Source of the DNA: Oxalobacteraceae bacterium AB_14
Lineage (GTDB): Bacteria > Pseudomonadota > Gammaproteobacteria > Burkholderiales > Burkholderiaceae_D
Assembly (NCBI GenBank): GCA_000381565.1
Contig: KB906725.1
Coordinates: 2,465,093-2,529,092 of the forward strand
Length of the DNA: 64,000 bases
Direction: 5' to 3'
A model generated the notes under the pieces. That model made no database searches. It was given only the letters and a program-made list of their open reading frames with translations, and was not told the DNA's origin. Position 1 is the first letter of the stretch, and the number at the start of each line of letters is the position of its first letter. Positions 43,029 through 51,588 of the stretch are shown here, in pieces. A program made the translations under genes and the position numbers.

Positions 43029-43112
43029 ATCTGCCTGGATTTTACGCCGCATCAAACGGGATGTTTGATGTGGCGGCTACTGTGTTCCTGAATTCCTCCA
43101 GGAGCGCCCATC

Positions 43113-43643
43113 ATGCCTTTCCCGTCCGTCGGCGACAGCACGCGTCGATTGCTCGATGCCGTCCAGAAACTCGAACTCACCTTGCAATCGGCAGGCTTGC
43201 CGCGCATGCTGGCGCGGCTGCCCGTGTGCTGGCTGTGCTGGCACTATTGCCGCACGCTGGACCAGAAGATCGTCCGCATCCAACGCATCGCCGGCAAATT
43301 TGAGCAGTGGCTGCCGGCGATCCGCGCCTACTCGGGCGACGGCACGGCGAAGATGGAACTGATCGACGTCGACCTCAGCATGCGCAACGATATCGAGGTC
43401 ACCAAGAACACCATGTGGGAACTGCGCAGCTACTGCATCGACGTCGGCCGCATGTTCGAACAGCTGGGCTACCAGTCGCCGGGCATGCGCCGGCGGCAGG
43501 CCTTGTTCTTGCAGATACTGGAGAACTCGTGCGTTGCGGCCGGCACCATGCAGGCCGCGCTGGCCGAGCACGACAACACTGCGCTGGCCTTGCTGCGCGC
43601 GCGACAGGCGCAGCAGCTAACCGGCGGCGCGGCGGCGGTTTAA
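43113..43643 (+). CDS. Hypothetical helical protein
   Basis: 176 residues, no family recognised. Almost entirely helical, with a Cys/Trp cluster (RLPVCWLCWHYCRTLDQK, about 43-60) and amphipathic helices after it. No signal peptide or clear membrane span. AGGAG precedes the ATG by 9 bp. Codon use matches its neighbours, so it looks like a real gene. Confidence 0.65.
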   Translation: MPFPSVGDSTRRLLDAVQKLELTLQSAGLPRMLARLPVCWLCWHYCRTLDQKIVRIQRIAGKFEQWLPAIRAYSGDGTAKMELIDVDLSMRNDIEVTKNTMWELRSYCIDVGRMFEQLGYQSPGMRRRQALFLQILENSCVAAGTMQAALAEHDNTALALLRARQAQQLTGGAAAV

Positions 43644-43648
43644 AATCC

Positions 43649-43923
43649 TTACAGCACGATCTTGCCCTTGGCGCGATTGCTTTCGCAACAGGCGCACGTC
43701 GATGGCGGCCGGGGCGTCGATCAGCGCGGCCTTGCCTTGCGGCGCGGTGCCGATCACGGTCTGTCCGGTCACCAGCAGCGATAGTCCGCGCGCGCCCTTG
43801 TCGCGGCTCACTTCCAGACGTTTGAACAACAGCCCGGCCGCGTCTCAACCGATGACTTGGCTGTCGCCTTCGGCCTGCGCCATGTTGGCGCTAGCCCCAC
43901 GCCGTCGCCGAGCCGATCGACAT
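43649..43923 (-). pseudogene. Decayed small exported-protein gene
   Basis: A signal-like start (MSIGSATAWG, from 43923) shifts frame to ASANMAQAEGDSQVIG, meets TGA at 43845-43847, and continues as DAAGLLFKRLEVSRDKGARG...LVTGQTVIGTAPQGKAALIDAPAAIDVRLL. A second shift leads to CESNRAKGKIVL and a stop at 43649. Three lesions in under 300 bp show it is dead. Family not recognised. The rest of the 385-bp gap up to 44029 is the leader of the next gene. Confidence 0.55.
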
Positions 43924-44029
43924 CAATGTCAGGCTATACGCTTAGAAAACAATTAAAACGACCAGCCGGCGCCTGCGGCGGCATAAAATGCGCTTACCAT
44001 AGCCTCAATATTTATCAGGAGATACTCCG

Positions 44030-45103
44030 ATGACCGAAACCCAGCGCGACATCCTCAGTGCCTGCTTCTCCCTGACCTTGATCGCACTGGCGGCGTTTGT
44101 CATGCATCGCTTCTTCCTGCCGCTGATCTGGGCCGGCATCCTGTGCGTGGCGACCTGGCCGCTGTACCAGCGCATACGGGCGCGCTTCGGCCGCCACGAT
44201 GTGCTGGCCGCCGCCGCGTTGACCTTGATCTGCGTGGCGGTCTTCATCGCGCCGGTGTCGCTGGGTGTGGCGCAGGCCGCCAAGCAGGCGCCCGAGCTGG
44301 CCAACTACCTCGTCACCGCCAACACCGACGGCATCCCGGTGCCGGCCTTTGTCCTGCATCTGCCGATGGTTGGCGAATGGCTCAGCGACTGGTGGCAAGC
44401 CACGCTGAGCCAGCCGCACGGCTTGTCGCACCTGCTGTCCGAGCGCGAAATCAACGGCCTGCATTCGGCCAGCGACATGATCAAGGTGGCCGGCGTCGGC
44501 TTCATGCACCGGCTGGTCGACTTCGGCCTGGCCTTCCTGTGCCTGTTCTTCTTCTACAAGGACGGCGAGGCGCTGAACCGCCAGATCACCGCCATCGGCA
44601 GCCATTGCTTCAGCGAGCAGCGCTGGGCGCGCTACGCCGAGAAGATCCCGACGGCGATCCGCGCCACCGTCAACGGCCTGGTGCTGGTGGGCCTGGCGGA
44701 AGGCGTGTTGATCGGCATCGGCTACGCGTTCGCGGGCCTGCCGTCGCCCGCGCTGTGGGCGGCGGTGACAGGCATCCTGGCGATTATTCCATTTGGTGCG
44801 CCGATCGCTTTCGTCAGCGCGGCGGCGGTGCTGGTGTTCAATGGCGCGGTGCCGGCGGCGATCGCGGTCGCGGTCTGGGGCAGCATCGTGCTGTTCGTGG
44901 CGGATCACTTTGTACGGCCCGGCATGATCGGCAACGCCACGCGGCTGCCGTTCCTGGCCGTACTGTTCGGTATCCTGGGCGGGGTCGAAACCCTGGGCCT
45001 GGTCGGACTGTTTATCGGTCCGGTGGTGATGGTTCTGTTTGTGACGCTGTGGTACGAGGCGAATCTGTTTGATGACGGTACGCCAGTTGCCAAACCCAGG
45101 TGA
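44030..45103 (+). CDS. AI-2E-family (PerM/YdiK-like) permease
   Basis: 357 residues with about seven membrane helices. The family's C-terminal repeats are seen (GFMHRLVDFGLAFLCLFFFYKDGE; GLPSPALWAAVTGILAIIPFGAPIAFV; FLAVLFGILGGVETLGLVGLFIGPVVM). Members export autoinducer-2 or act as Na+/H+ antiporters; which applies here cannot be told. CAGGAG precedes the start. Confidence 0.9.
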   Translation: MTETQRDILSACFSLTLIALAAFVMHRFFLPLIWAGILCVATWPLYQRIRARFGRHDVLAAAALTLICVAVFIAPVSLGVAQAAKQAPELANYLVTANTDGIPVPAFVLHLPMVGEWLSDWWQATLSQPHGLSHLLSEREINGLHSASDMIKVAGVGFMHRLVDFGLAFLCLFFFYKDGEALNRQITAIGSHCFSEQRWARYAEKIPTAIRATVNGLVLVGLAEGVLIGIGYAFAGLPSPALWAAVTGILAIIPFGAPIAFVSAAAVLVFNGAVPAAIAVAVWGSIVLFVADHFVRPGMIGNATRLPFLAVLFGILGGVETLGLVGLFIGPVVMVLFVTLWYEANLFDDGTPVAKPR

Positions 45104-45175
45104 GGAGCGCGAGCGAGGCCGCGGCGTCGGCCGGCCTGTCTTGCGACTGGATCGGGCAACTGGCACCGGCAACCA

Positions 45176-45400
45176 TTAGTGCGCCTTCGACAGGATCAGC
45201 AGCCAGCGGCGAAACATCAGCACTTCCAGATGGCCTGCCTGTACGCCGGTGTCGCATTCCATGATCGGGTTCACCGCGTAGTAGCGCTTGCGGAAGTCAC
45301 GGCACACCAGCACTTCGCGTTTGCCCATGCGTACCAGGAACGAGGTAGGCATATATTCGAGACCGAAGCGGGAACCAAAGCTGCTATTCAGTGTAGTCAT
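45176..45400 (-). CDS. Small unknown protein under predicted LexA (SOS) control
   Basis: 74 residues from ATG 45400 with AAAGGAA 6-7 bp upstream. The sequence is polar, with a basic middle (MGKREVLVCRDFRKRYYAV) and a hydrophobic C terminus (LEVLMFRRWLLILSK). No family recognised. Two consensus LexA boxes lie 54-92 bp upstream, so it should be induced by DNA damage. It is divergent from the PAP2 gene, and the boxes may also affect that gene. Confidence 0.7.
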   Translation of the reverse strand: MTTLNSSFGSRFGLEYMPTSFLVRMGKREVLVCRDFRKRYYAVNPIMECDTGVQAGHLEVLMFRRWLLILSKAH

Positions 45401-45453
45401 GACATTTCCTTTGTGGGGAGTAGCGTTTAACGAGGAGTTCAGAATAGCATAAC

Positions 45454-45473
45454 TACTGTATGAATAAACAGGT
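45454..45473. promoter_or_regulatory. LexA box 1
   Basis: TACTGTATGAATAAACAGGT contains CTGT-N8-ACAG (45456-45471), the LexA consensus of gamma- and betaproteobacteria. AT-rich spacer as expected. Confidence 0.8.
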
Positions 45474-45492
45474 ACTGTGTAAATAAACAGTA
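45473..45492. promoter_or_regulatory. LexA box 2
   Basis: TACTGTGTAAATAAACAGTA matches the full TACTGT-N8-ACAGTA palindrome. It is in tandem with box 1, 19 bp apart centre to centre, so two LexA dimers could bind on nearby faces. Confidence 0.85.
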
Positions 45493-45539
45493 AATTCGCT
45501 TTTTCGTGGTTTTTCCACCAACTTGCACGGCGCGAGGCC

Positions 45540-46253
45540 TTGGAGCACCAAATTTTCAGCAAATTCATACGTTTCATTGAGGCAAGACTGTCGCCGGGCG
45601 GCGAATTCGGCCTGCACCTGAGCGCCGGCCTGGCGCTGCTGGTGGCCGCCGCCGCGGTGTTCGGCGACCTGGCCGAGGATGTGATGGGCAAGGAGGCGAT
45701 CACCGTGCTCGACATGCAGGTGGCGCACTGGTTCCATGCCCACGCCTTCGAACCGCTGACCAGCTTCATGCTGGGCGTGTCGCTGCTGCATACCGGGGCG
45801 GGGATGGTGGGTCTGGTGGCGGCGCTGGGCTGGTACTTCTGGCGGGTGCAGGCGCGCTACTGGCTGCTGGCCTTGCTGGTGTCCGTGCCCAGCGGTGCGC
45901 TGTTGAACGTGGCGTTGAAGTACCACTTCCAGCGCGTCCGGCCGGCGTTCGAGGAGCCGCTGGTGAGCTTGGTGACCTACAGCTTCCCCAGTGGCCACAC
46001 ATCGGCCGCGACCCTGTTCTATGGCCTGCTGGCGAGCTATCTGGTGATCGCCCGCCCGCACTGGCGTGTGCGCTTGAGTACGGCGGTCGGCTGCGCCTTG
46101 ATGGTATGGTTGGTGGCATTGAGCCGCGTCTATCTGGGCGCGCACTATCTGAGCGACGTGCTGGCGGCCATGGCCGAGAGCGTGGCGTGGCTGGCGGTCT
46201 GCATCACGGCGATCTCGACGCTGCGCCGGCGGCGCGAAGCGAGAACGTTATAA
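45540..46253 (+). CDS. PAP2-family membrane phosphatase
   Basis: 237 residues from TTG 45540 (GAGG 5 bp upstream; no ATG nearby). About five membrane helices. The three acid-phosphatase motifs are complete: KYHFQRVRP, PSGHTS and SRVYLGAHYLSD. It dephosphorylates phosphatidic acid, undecaprenyl pyrophosphate or a similar lipid phosphate in the inner membrane. It is followed 20 bp later by a diacylglycerol-kinase-like gene, giving an opposed kinase/phosphatase pair. Confidence 0.9.
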   Translation: MEHQIFSKFIRFIEARLSPGGEFGLHLSAGLALLVAAAAVFGDLAEDVMGKEAITVLDMQVAHWFHAHAFEPLTSFMLGVSLLHTGAGMVGLVAALGWYFWRVQARYWLLALLVSVPSGALLNVALKYHFQRVRPAFEEPLVSLVTYSFPSGHTSAATLFYGLLASYLVIARPHWRVRLSTAVGCALMVWLVALSRVYLGAHYLSDVLAAMAESVAWLAVCITAISTLRRRREARTL

Positions 46254-46273
46254 ACTATTTACGGGAGAACGCG

Positions 46274-47170
46274 CTGGACAGCATCGTCGTCATCATCAAC
46301 GCCGGCGCAGGGCTGGGCTATTGCGGCGGCTGGACCGCCGCGCTGGCGGAGAAATTCCGCCGCCACGGCGTCGAGCCGGACATCACGCTGGCCAGGAGCG
46401 GCGCGCAGATGATCGCGCGCGCCGAGCGGGCCTTGGCCGACGGCGCGCCGGTGGTGGTGGCGGGCGGCGGCGACGGCACCATCAACGCGGTGGCGTCGGT
46501 GCTGGTCGGCAGCGCCACGCGGCTGGGCGTGCTGCCGCTCGGTACGCTGAACCATTTCGCCAAGGACTTGAAGATACCGCTGGACCTCGACGCGGCCGTG
46601 GCCAACGTGATGCAGGGCAGGGTGTGCCGGGTGGACGTGGGCGAGGTGAACGGGCGCATCTTCCTCAACAACTCCGGCCTGGGCATCTATCCCGACATCG
46701 TGCGCGACCGCGAGCAGCAGCAGCGCCATCTGGGCCGCAGCAAGTGGCCGGCGTTCGGCCGCGCCCTGTTCGCGGCGCTGCGGCGCTTTCCGTTCATGAG
46801 CGTGCGTCTGAAGATCAATGGCGCGGAGCATCTGCGGCGCACGCCGTTCGTCTTCATCGGCAACAACGAATACCTGCAGGGCTTGACGCTGGGCGCGCGC
46901 GCGCGGCTCGACAGCGGCAATCTGTGCCTGTACGTGGCGCAGAAGCCGACCCGGCTGGGACTGCTGCGCTATGGCTTGCACGCCATGCTCGGCAAGCTGG
47001 GCGAGGCGCGCGATTTCGACGTGCTGTCGGCGCCGGAGTTGATCATCGAAACGCGGCACCATCACATGCGGGTGGCCACCGACGGCGAAGTGTCGTTGAT
47101 GAAGCCGCCGCTATGCTACCGCTCGCGGGCGGCGGCGCTGAGCGTCATCGTACCGGCGCAGGAGGGCTAG
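46274..47170 (+). CDS. Diacylglycerol/sphingosine kinase-like lipid kinase
   Basis: About 298 residues. N-terminal VVIINAGAGLGYCGG, nucleotide site VVVAGGGDGTINAVASVL, GVLPLGTLNHFAKDL and C-terminal RVATDGEVSL are the DAGK catalytic domain in order. The start is unclear: between the PAP2 stop and LDSIVVIIN there is no ATG, GTG or TTG in frame. A CTG at 46274 follows GGGAGAA with good spacing; the alternative is a GTG inside PAP2. Likely phosphorylates a lipid alcohol. Confidence 0.8.
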   Translation: MDSIVVIINAGAGLGYCGGWTAALAEKFRRHGVEPDITLARSGAQMIARAERALADGAPVVVAGGGDGTINAVASVLVGSATRLGVLPLGTLNHFAKDLKIPLDLDAAVANVMQGRVCRVDVGEVNGRIFLNNSGLGIYPDIVRDREQQQRHLGRSKWPAFGRALFAALRRFPFMSVRLKINGAEHLRRTPFVFIGNNEYLQGLTLGARARLDSGNLCLYVAQKPTRLGLLRYGLHAMLGKLGEARDFDVLSAPELIIETRHHHMRVATDGEVSLMKPPLCYRSRAAALSVIVPAQEG

Positions 47171-47171
47171 C

Positions 47172-47990
47172 ATGCGCACCATCGTCCATTTGTCCGATCT
47201 GCATTTTGGCCGCGTCGACCAGAAACTGCTGCGGCCGCTGCAAGCGCTGGTCGCCGGCCTGGCGCCGGACGTGGTGGTGGTGTCCGGCGACCTGACGCAG
47301 CGCGCCAGGACCGAGGAGTTCAAGGCGGCGCGGGCCTTCCTCGATACCTTGCCGGGGCCGCAGATCGTGGTGCCGGGCAATCACGACATCCCGCTCTACA
47401 ACGTCGCCAGCCGCTTCCTGGCGCCGCTGCGCAAGTACACCCGCTACGTCACGCTGGACCTGGCGCCGGAATATGTGGATGAAGAGATCGCCGTGCTGGG
47501 CATCAACACCGCGCGCTCGCTGACCTTCAAGGACGGCCGCGTCAACCGCGAGCAGATCGACCAGATCCAGCGCCGCATGGGCGCGGTGGACCCGCATTTG
47601 ACGCGCATCATCGTCACCCACCACCCCTTCGACATGCCGGAGGCGCTCGACGAAAACGACCTGGTCAACCGTGCGCCGATGGCGATGCGGGCGTTCGCCG
47701 AGTGCGGTGTGGATTTGCTGCTGGCCGGGCATTTGCATGTCAGCCATGCGCACAACACGGCGCAGCGTTACGAGATCAGCGGCTACGCGGCCTTGATGGT
47801 GCAGGCCGGCACCGCCACCTCCACGCGCGGGCGGGGCGAAACGAATTCGTTCAACGTCATCCGCGTCGAGCACGACAAGGTGGCGGTGCAGCGCTACAGC
47901 TGGGTCGATGGCACCGGCGGCTTCGAACTGGCGCACACCGAGCGCTTCCAGCGCAGCGGCGGCGCCTGGAGCCTCACCGCCGAAGCCTGA
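47172..47990 (+). CDS. Calcineurin-like metallophosphoesterase (cpdA-like)
   Basis: 272 residues. All metal-binding blocks of the 3',5'-cyclic AMP phosphodiesterase/Icc group are visible: HLSDLHFGR, VVVSGDLTQRA, VVPGNHDIPL, VTHHPFD and LAGHLHVSHA. Substrate not certain (cyclic nucleotide, lipid or nucleotide-linked). It begins one base after the lipid kinase stop and so is probably co-transcribed with it. Confidence 0.9.
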   Translation: MRTIVHLSDLHFGRVDQKLLRPLQALVAGLAPDVVVVSGDLTQRARTEEFKAARAFLDTLPGPQIVVPGNHDIPLYNVASRFLAPLRKYTRYVTLDLAPEYVDEEIAVLGINTARSLTFKDGRVNREQIDQIQRRMGAVDPHLTRIIVTHHPFDMPEALDENDLVNRAPMAMRAFAECGVDLLLAGHLHVSHAHNTAQRYEISGYAALMVQAGTATSTRGRGETNSFNVIRVEHDKVAVQRYSWVDGTGGFELAHTERFQRSGGAWSLTAEA

Positions 47991-47997
47991 CGCTGGC

Positions 47998-49389
47998 TTA
48001 GAGCCAGTAGTTCATGAAGCGGGCGGCGAATTCGCGCAGGCGGTCGGCCCACGGGCGGTGGCGCCACGCTTCCGGCGTGATCTGCACCGAGTCGCGCAGG
48101 TCTTCCTGGAAGGCGCGCTCCATCTCGGCGCCGAAGGCGTCACCCATGATCACCACGTTGAGCTCGCTGTTGTGCAGGAAGCTGCGGGTGTCGATGTTGG
48201 TCGAGCCGACCGTCGACCAGTTGCCGTCGATGACGGCGGTCTTGGCGTGCAAGACCGCCAGCTTCAGCTGGTGGATCTCGACGCCGCTGTCGAGCAGGTC
48301 GTCGTAGAAGGCGTGGCCGGCGTAGAACACCAGCCCGCTGTCGGAGACGCCCGGCAGCACGATCTTGACGTCCACCCCGCGCCGCGCGGCCGCCATCAGC
48401 GCCGCCACCGTCTGCCGGTCCGGCACGAAGTAGGCCGAGGTGATGTGGATGCTCGTCTTCGCTTGCTGGATCGCCAGGTTGTAGGCCTTGTAGATCTCGA
48501 ACTTGCCGCCGGGCTCGCTGCCCAGCACGCGCACCACCTTGTCGCCGGCGATCACCGGCTGCGGGAAGTAGTCCGCCTCCGTCAAATCATCCTTGTCCTG
48601 CGTGGCCCACTGGCGCACGAACAGCCACTGGAAGGCCTGCACCGCCGGCCCTTCGACCTTGATGTGGGTGTCGCGCCAGCCCACCTGCGATTTGTCGGTT
48701 GGCTTGGCCGACGAGCGGAACAGCGAACTCTTGGCGTAGGTCGCGCTGATGTTGATGCCGCCGGTGAAGGCGATCTTGCCGTCGACGATCAGCACCTTGC
48801 GGTGGTCGCGGTTGTTGAGCTTCCAGCTTTCGCCGCTCAGCTTGGCCGGGTTGACCGGGTTGAATTCGATCAGGTGGACGCCGGCTTCGCGCATGCGCTT
48901 GAAGAACGCGGCCGGCACGCCCAGCGTGCCGACGCTGTCGTACAGGATGTTGACGGTCACGCCTTGCCGCTGTTTTTCGATCAGCGCGTCGGCAAACTTC
49001 AGGCCCAGTTCGTCCTGGTCGAAGATATAGGTTTCCAGGTTGATGTTGTTGCGCGCGCCGTTGATGGCCTTGAGCATCTCGGCCATGGTCTGCGGTCCGT
49101 CGAACAGCAGCGTGCACTTGTTGCCGGCGATCAGGGGCACGCCGGTGGCCGCTTCCTCCAGCGCCGCTTGCGCCTGCATGTCCAGCGAGCCTTTCGGCCA
49201 GCGCTTGGCCAGCAGGGCCTTGCCGCGCTCGGCGCTGAGCTCGCCGTGGACGCCCTTGACGCTGGGCACGGCGGCCGGATCGAGCTGGCCGCTCATCGCC
49301 GTCACGTTGGGCAGCGACGCGCATGCGCCCAGCAAGCCCCAGCACATCAGAGAGAGGGGAAGCCAGCAACGCATGCGCGCGGTTTTCAT
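47998..49389 (-). CDS. Phospholipase D / cardiolipin synthase-like lipoprotein
   Basis: 463 residues. Lipoprotein signal (LMCWGLLGAC). Two PLD catalytic motifs: DHRKVLIVDGKIAFTGG and VLHAKTAVIDGNWSTVGSTN (HxK...D). ClsC/YmdC-like domain order. It probably makes or remodels phospholipid at the membrane. Its ATG overlaps the stop of the Gcr-like gene by 4 bp; convergent with the phosphoesterase gene. Confidence 0.9.
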   Translation of the reverse strand: MKTARMRCWLPLSLMCWGLLGACASLPNVTAMSGQLDPAAVPSVKGVHGELSAERGKALLAKRWPKGSLDMQAQAALEEAATGVPLIAGNKCTLLFDGPQTMAEMLKAINGARNNINLETYIFDQDELGLKFADALIEKQRQGVTVNILYDSVGTLGVPAAFFKRMREAGVHLIEFNPVNPAKLSGESWKLNNRDHRKVLIVDGKIAFTGGINISATYAKSSLFRSSAKPTDKSQVGWRDTHIKVEGPAVQAFQWLFVRQWATQDKDDLTEADYFPQPVIAGDKVVRVLGSEPGGKFEIYKAYNLAIQQAKTSIHITSAYFVPDRQTVAALMAAARRGVDVKIVLPGVSDSGLVFYAGHAFYDDLLDSGVEIHQLKLAVLHAKTAVIDGNWSTVGSTNIDTRSFLHNSELNVVIMGDAFGAEMERAFQEDLRDSVQITPEAWRHRPWADRLREFAARFMNYWL

Positions 49390-51485
49390 TTGAGGCTCTT
49401 TTCAGCAGTGAGTGCTTGATCGGGCGGCGCCAGCTGCGCCGCTTCTTCTGCCGCCGAACCGAACAGGAACGACACCGGCCCCTGGCGGAAACGCCGGCCC
49501 AGCGCCTTCACCAGCAGCCAGCCGTGCTTGAAGCGCACCTGGCGCGAGCGCAGCGCCACCCACAGCGCCAGCCCGAAGCTGACCAGCAGGTTGACCGAAC
49601 CGATCGCCAGGAAGCCCGCCACCGAGGTCAGCACTAGCTGCCAGCTGACATGGTAGTCCAGCCCGACCATCGCTGTCGCGAAATTGGCCGACGAGAAGGT
49701 GACGTGGCGGATGTCCAGCGGCATGCCGAGCAGGAAGCCCAGCAGCGGCATCACGCCCAGCAGGATGCCGAAGAAGAAGTTCCCCATCAGGCCGCCCAGG
49801 TTGTTCTCCATGTACACGCCCAGGCGCTCCAGCCGTTGCTGGCCCAGCAGCCAGCGCAGGCCGCGCAGCTGCGCGATGCGCTGCGCCCAGCGGGTGTACA
49901 GCGCCTTGTTGTCGTAGTAGCCCGAGATCAGGCCGGCGACGAACAGGCAGACGCCGGCGATGGCCGCGTACACCAGGGTCGGCCCGTGGATGGGATCGAT
50001 GTCCTGCAACAGGTGCATGGCCTTGTCCGGCGACACCAGGTGGTGGCCGGTGATCAGCGGCCAGGCCATGGCGATCAGCCACGCCGTCGGAATGGCGGTG
50101 GCCAGGTTGCCCAGCACCGCCATGTTCTGTGTGCGGATCACCTTGTTGCACAGCTCGGCCATGCTGTCGATGTCGATGTTGCGGCCGTCCTTGCTGTGCA
50201 GGCCGGCGGCGATGCGCGAGGCTGTCATCGCCGGCTGCTTGGTGGCCACCGTGAAGTGTAGCAGGTGGATGAACATGAAGCCCAGCGAATAGTTCATGCT
50301 GAACAGGAAGGCTTCGACCAGCGGCGCGGCGCGCAGGTAGGACATCAGGATCTTGAACAGCGCCATGAAGCCGATCACCAGGCCGGCGCCGGCCGACGAC
50401 ACGAACATGCCGCCCAGCTCCTTGCGGCTGTCGGCCACGTAGTGCTCGCCGGTGTGGCTGGCGTTCTCGGTGACGTTGCGCGCCAACAGGTCGATGTTGT
50501 CGCGCATCAGATCGCGCACCATGTACTTGTTGTTGTGCGCCTCGATCAGCTCCAGCGCCATGCCGACGGCGGCGCCGCGGCGCGGGCTGGGCGGGCCTTC
50601 CTGCTGGTGCGGGGCGTGGGTCGCGGCCAGCAGGTTGAGGTCGGCCGGCGGCGTCACCGGCAGCTCGCCGCTGACGTCGACCAGGAACAGCAGCTTGCGC
50701 AGCCGGTCTATGCTCTGGGTCAAGGTCACCAGCAGATAGGTCAGGGCGATGCTGGTGCCCTGGCTCAGCGCCTTCTTGCGGATCTTGGCCACCACCACGT
50801 CGCACTGGTCCAGCATCACCAGCAGGTGGCGGGCGTCTTCCAGCGGCGCCTCGTCGCCGGCCAGCATGCGCTGATAGCTGTCGAGATAGGCGTTGACCTC
50901 GTAGTTCTGCACCATGAACGGCGATTCGTAGGTCTCGATCTCGGTGTGGAAATTGGTCAGCTTGGGTTCCAGGCCGATCGCGCTGACGCGGTAGGACAGC
51001 GTGCGTATCGCTTCGAGCAGGCCGGGCAGCATCAGGTTGGGGCCGCTGTCGGCGGCCCCATGCAGGCCGACCACGTCCACCAGGGCCAGCCAGTCGGCGG
51101 CCGGCACGGCGGCGATCCACAGGTGGTCGGTGCGCTGGTACACCACCTGGTCGAGCGCGTCGCTGAGGTAGATCTCGCCCAGCGCGGGCGGCAGGATGCG
51201 GTAGGCGATGCGGCGTTTGAGTTCGGTGAAGAAGCCGTCGTTCGACAGCACGCCGATCTCGGTGTACAGGCTGGCGTGGCGGCGGCTGGAGAGCAGCTTG
51301 CGCGCGTAATGGCGCAAGGCCAGCGCGTGCGCCGGATTGCCCTTCAATAGCTGGCACAGCGTGCGCACATTGGCGGTGGCGCGCGCGCCGTCGGTGGCGC
51401 GCTGGGGACGCAGGGTGTTGAACAGTTCGACCATCAGGCCGAGGTCGCTGCTGTCTGCGTCGATGCGTTCGAGGATGTCTAGCAT
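49386..51485 (-). CDS. Gcr-like ('SpecificRecomb' family) membrane protein
   Basis: 699 residues from ATG 51485. About 330 soluble helical residues, then several membrane helices (VSSAGAGLVIGFMALFKILMSY; PTLVYAAIAGVCLFVAGLISGYY; FFFGILLGVMPLLGFLLGMPLDI). Databases name this family 'site-specific recombinase Gcr', but no recombinase catalytic motif is visible and it is clearly membrane-bound. Its coupling to a phospholipase-D gene points to an envelope role. A TATACT-like -10 lies just before the start; an in-frame TTG at 51545 is less likely. Confidence 0.82.
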   Translation of the reverse strand: MLDILERIDADSSDLGLMVELFNTLRPQRATDGARATANVRTLCQLLKGNPAHALALRHYARKLLSSRRHASLYTEIGVLSNDGFFTELKRRIAYRILPPALGEIYLSDALDQVVYQRTDHLWIAAVPAADWLALVDVVGLHGAADSGPNLMLPGLLEAIRTLSYRVSAIGLEPKLTNFHTEIETYESPFMVQNYEVNAYLDSYQRMLAGDEAPLEDARHLLVMLDQCDVVVAKIRKKALSQGTSIALTYLLVTLTQSIDRLRKLLFLVDVSGELPVTPPADLNLLAATHAPHQQEGPPSPRRGAAVGMALELIEAHNNKYMVRDLMRDNIDLLARNVTENASHTGEHYVADSRKELGGMFVSSAGAGLVIGFMALFKILMSYLRAAPLVEAFLFSMNYSLGFMFIHLLHFTVATKQPAMTASRIAAGLHSKDGRNIDIDSMAELCNKVIRTQNMAVLGNLATAIPTAWLIAMAWPLITGHHLVSPDKAMHLLQDIDPIHGPTLVYAAIAGVCLFVAGLISGYYDNKALYTRWAQRIAQLRGLRWLLGQQRLERLGVYMENNLGGLMGNFFFGILLGVMPLLGFLLGMPLDIRHVTFSSANFATAMVGLDYHVSWQLVLTSVAGFLAIGSVNLLVSFGLALWVALRSRQVRFKHGWLLVKALGRRFRQGPVSFLFGSAAEEAAQLAPPDQALTAEKSLK

Positions 51486-51588
51486 GCGTAAGGCGGGCGG
51501 ACCGCGTAGGGACAAAGCCGCAGTATAGACGTATAAGTCTGGCAAGTATGTACGCTGGCGAACATTGCATGTCCACCAGGAAATCCGG

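Noticed and set aside
49386..51485. Gcr-like gene as evidence for a mobile or recombination locus
   Set aside because: No recombinase active-site residues; multiple membrane helices; family name is historical.
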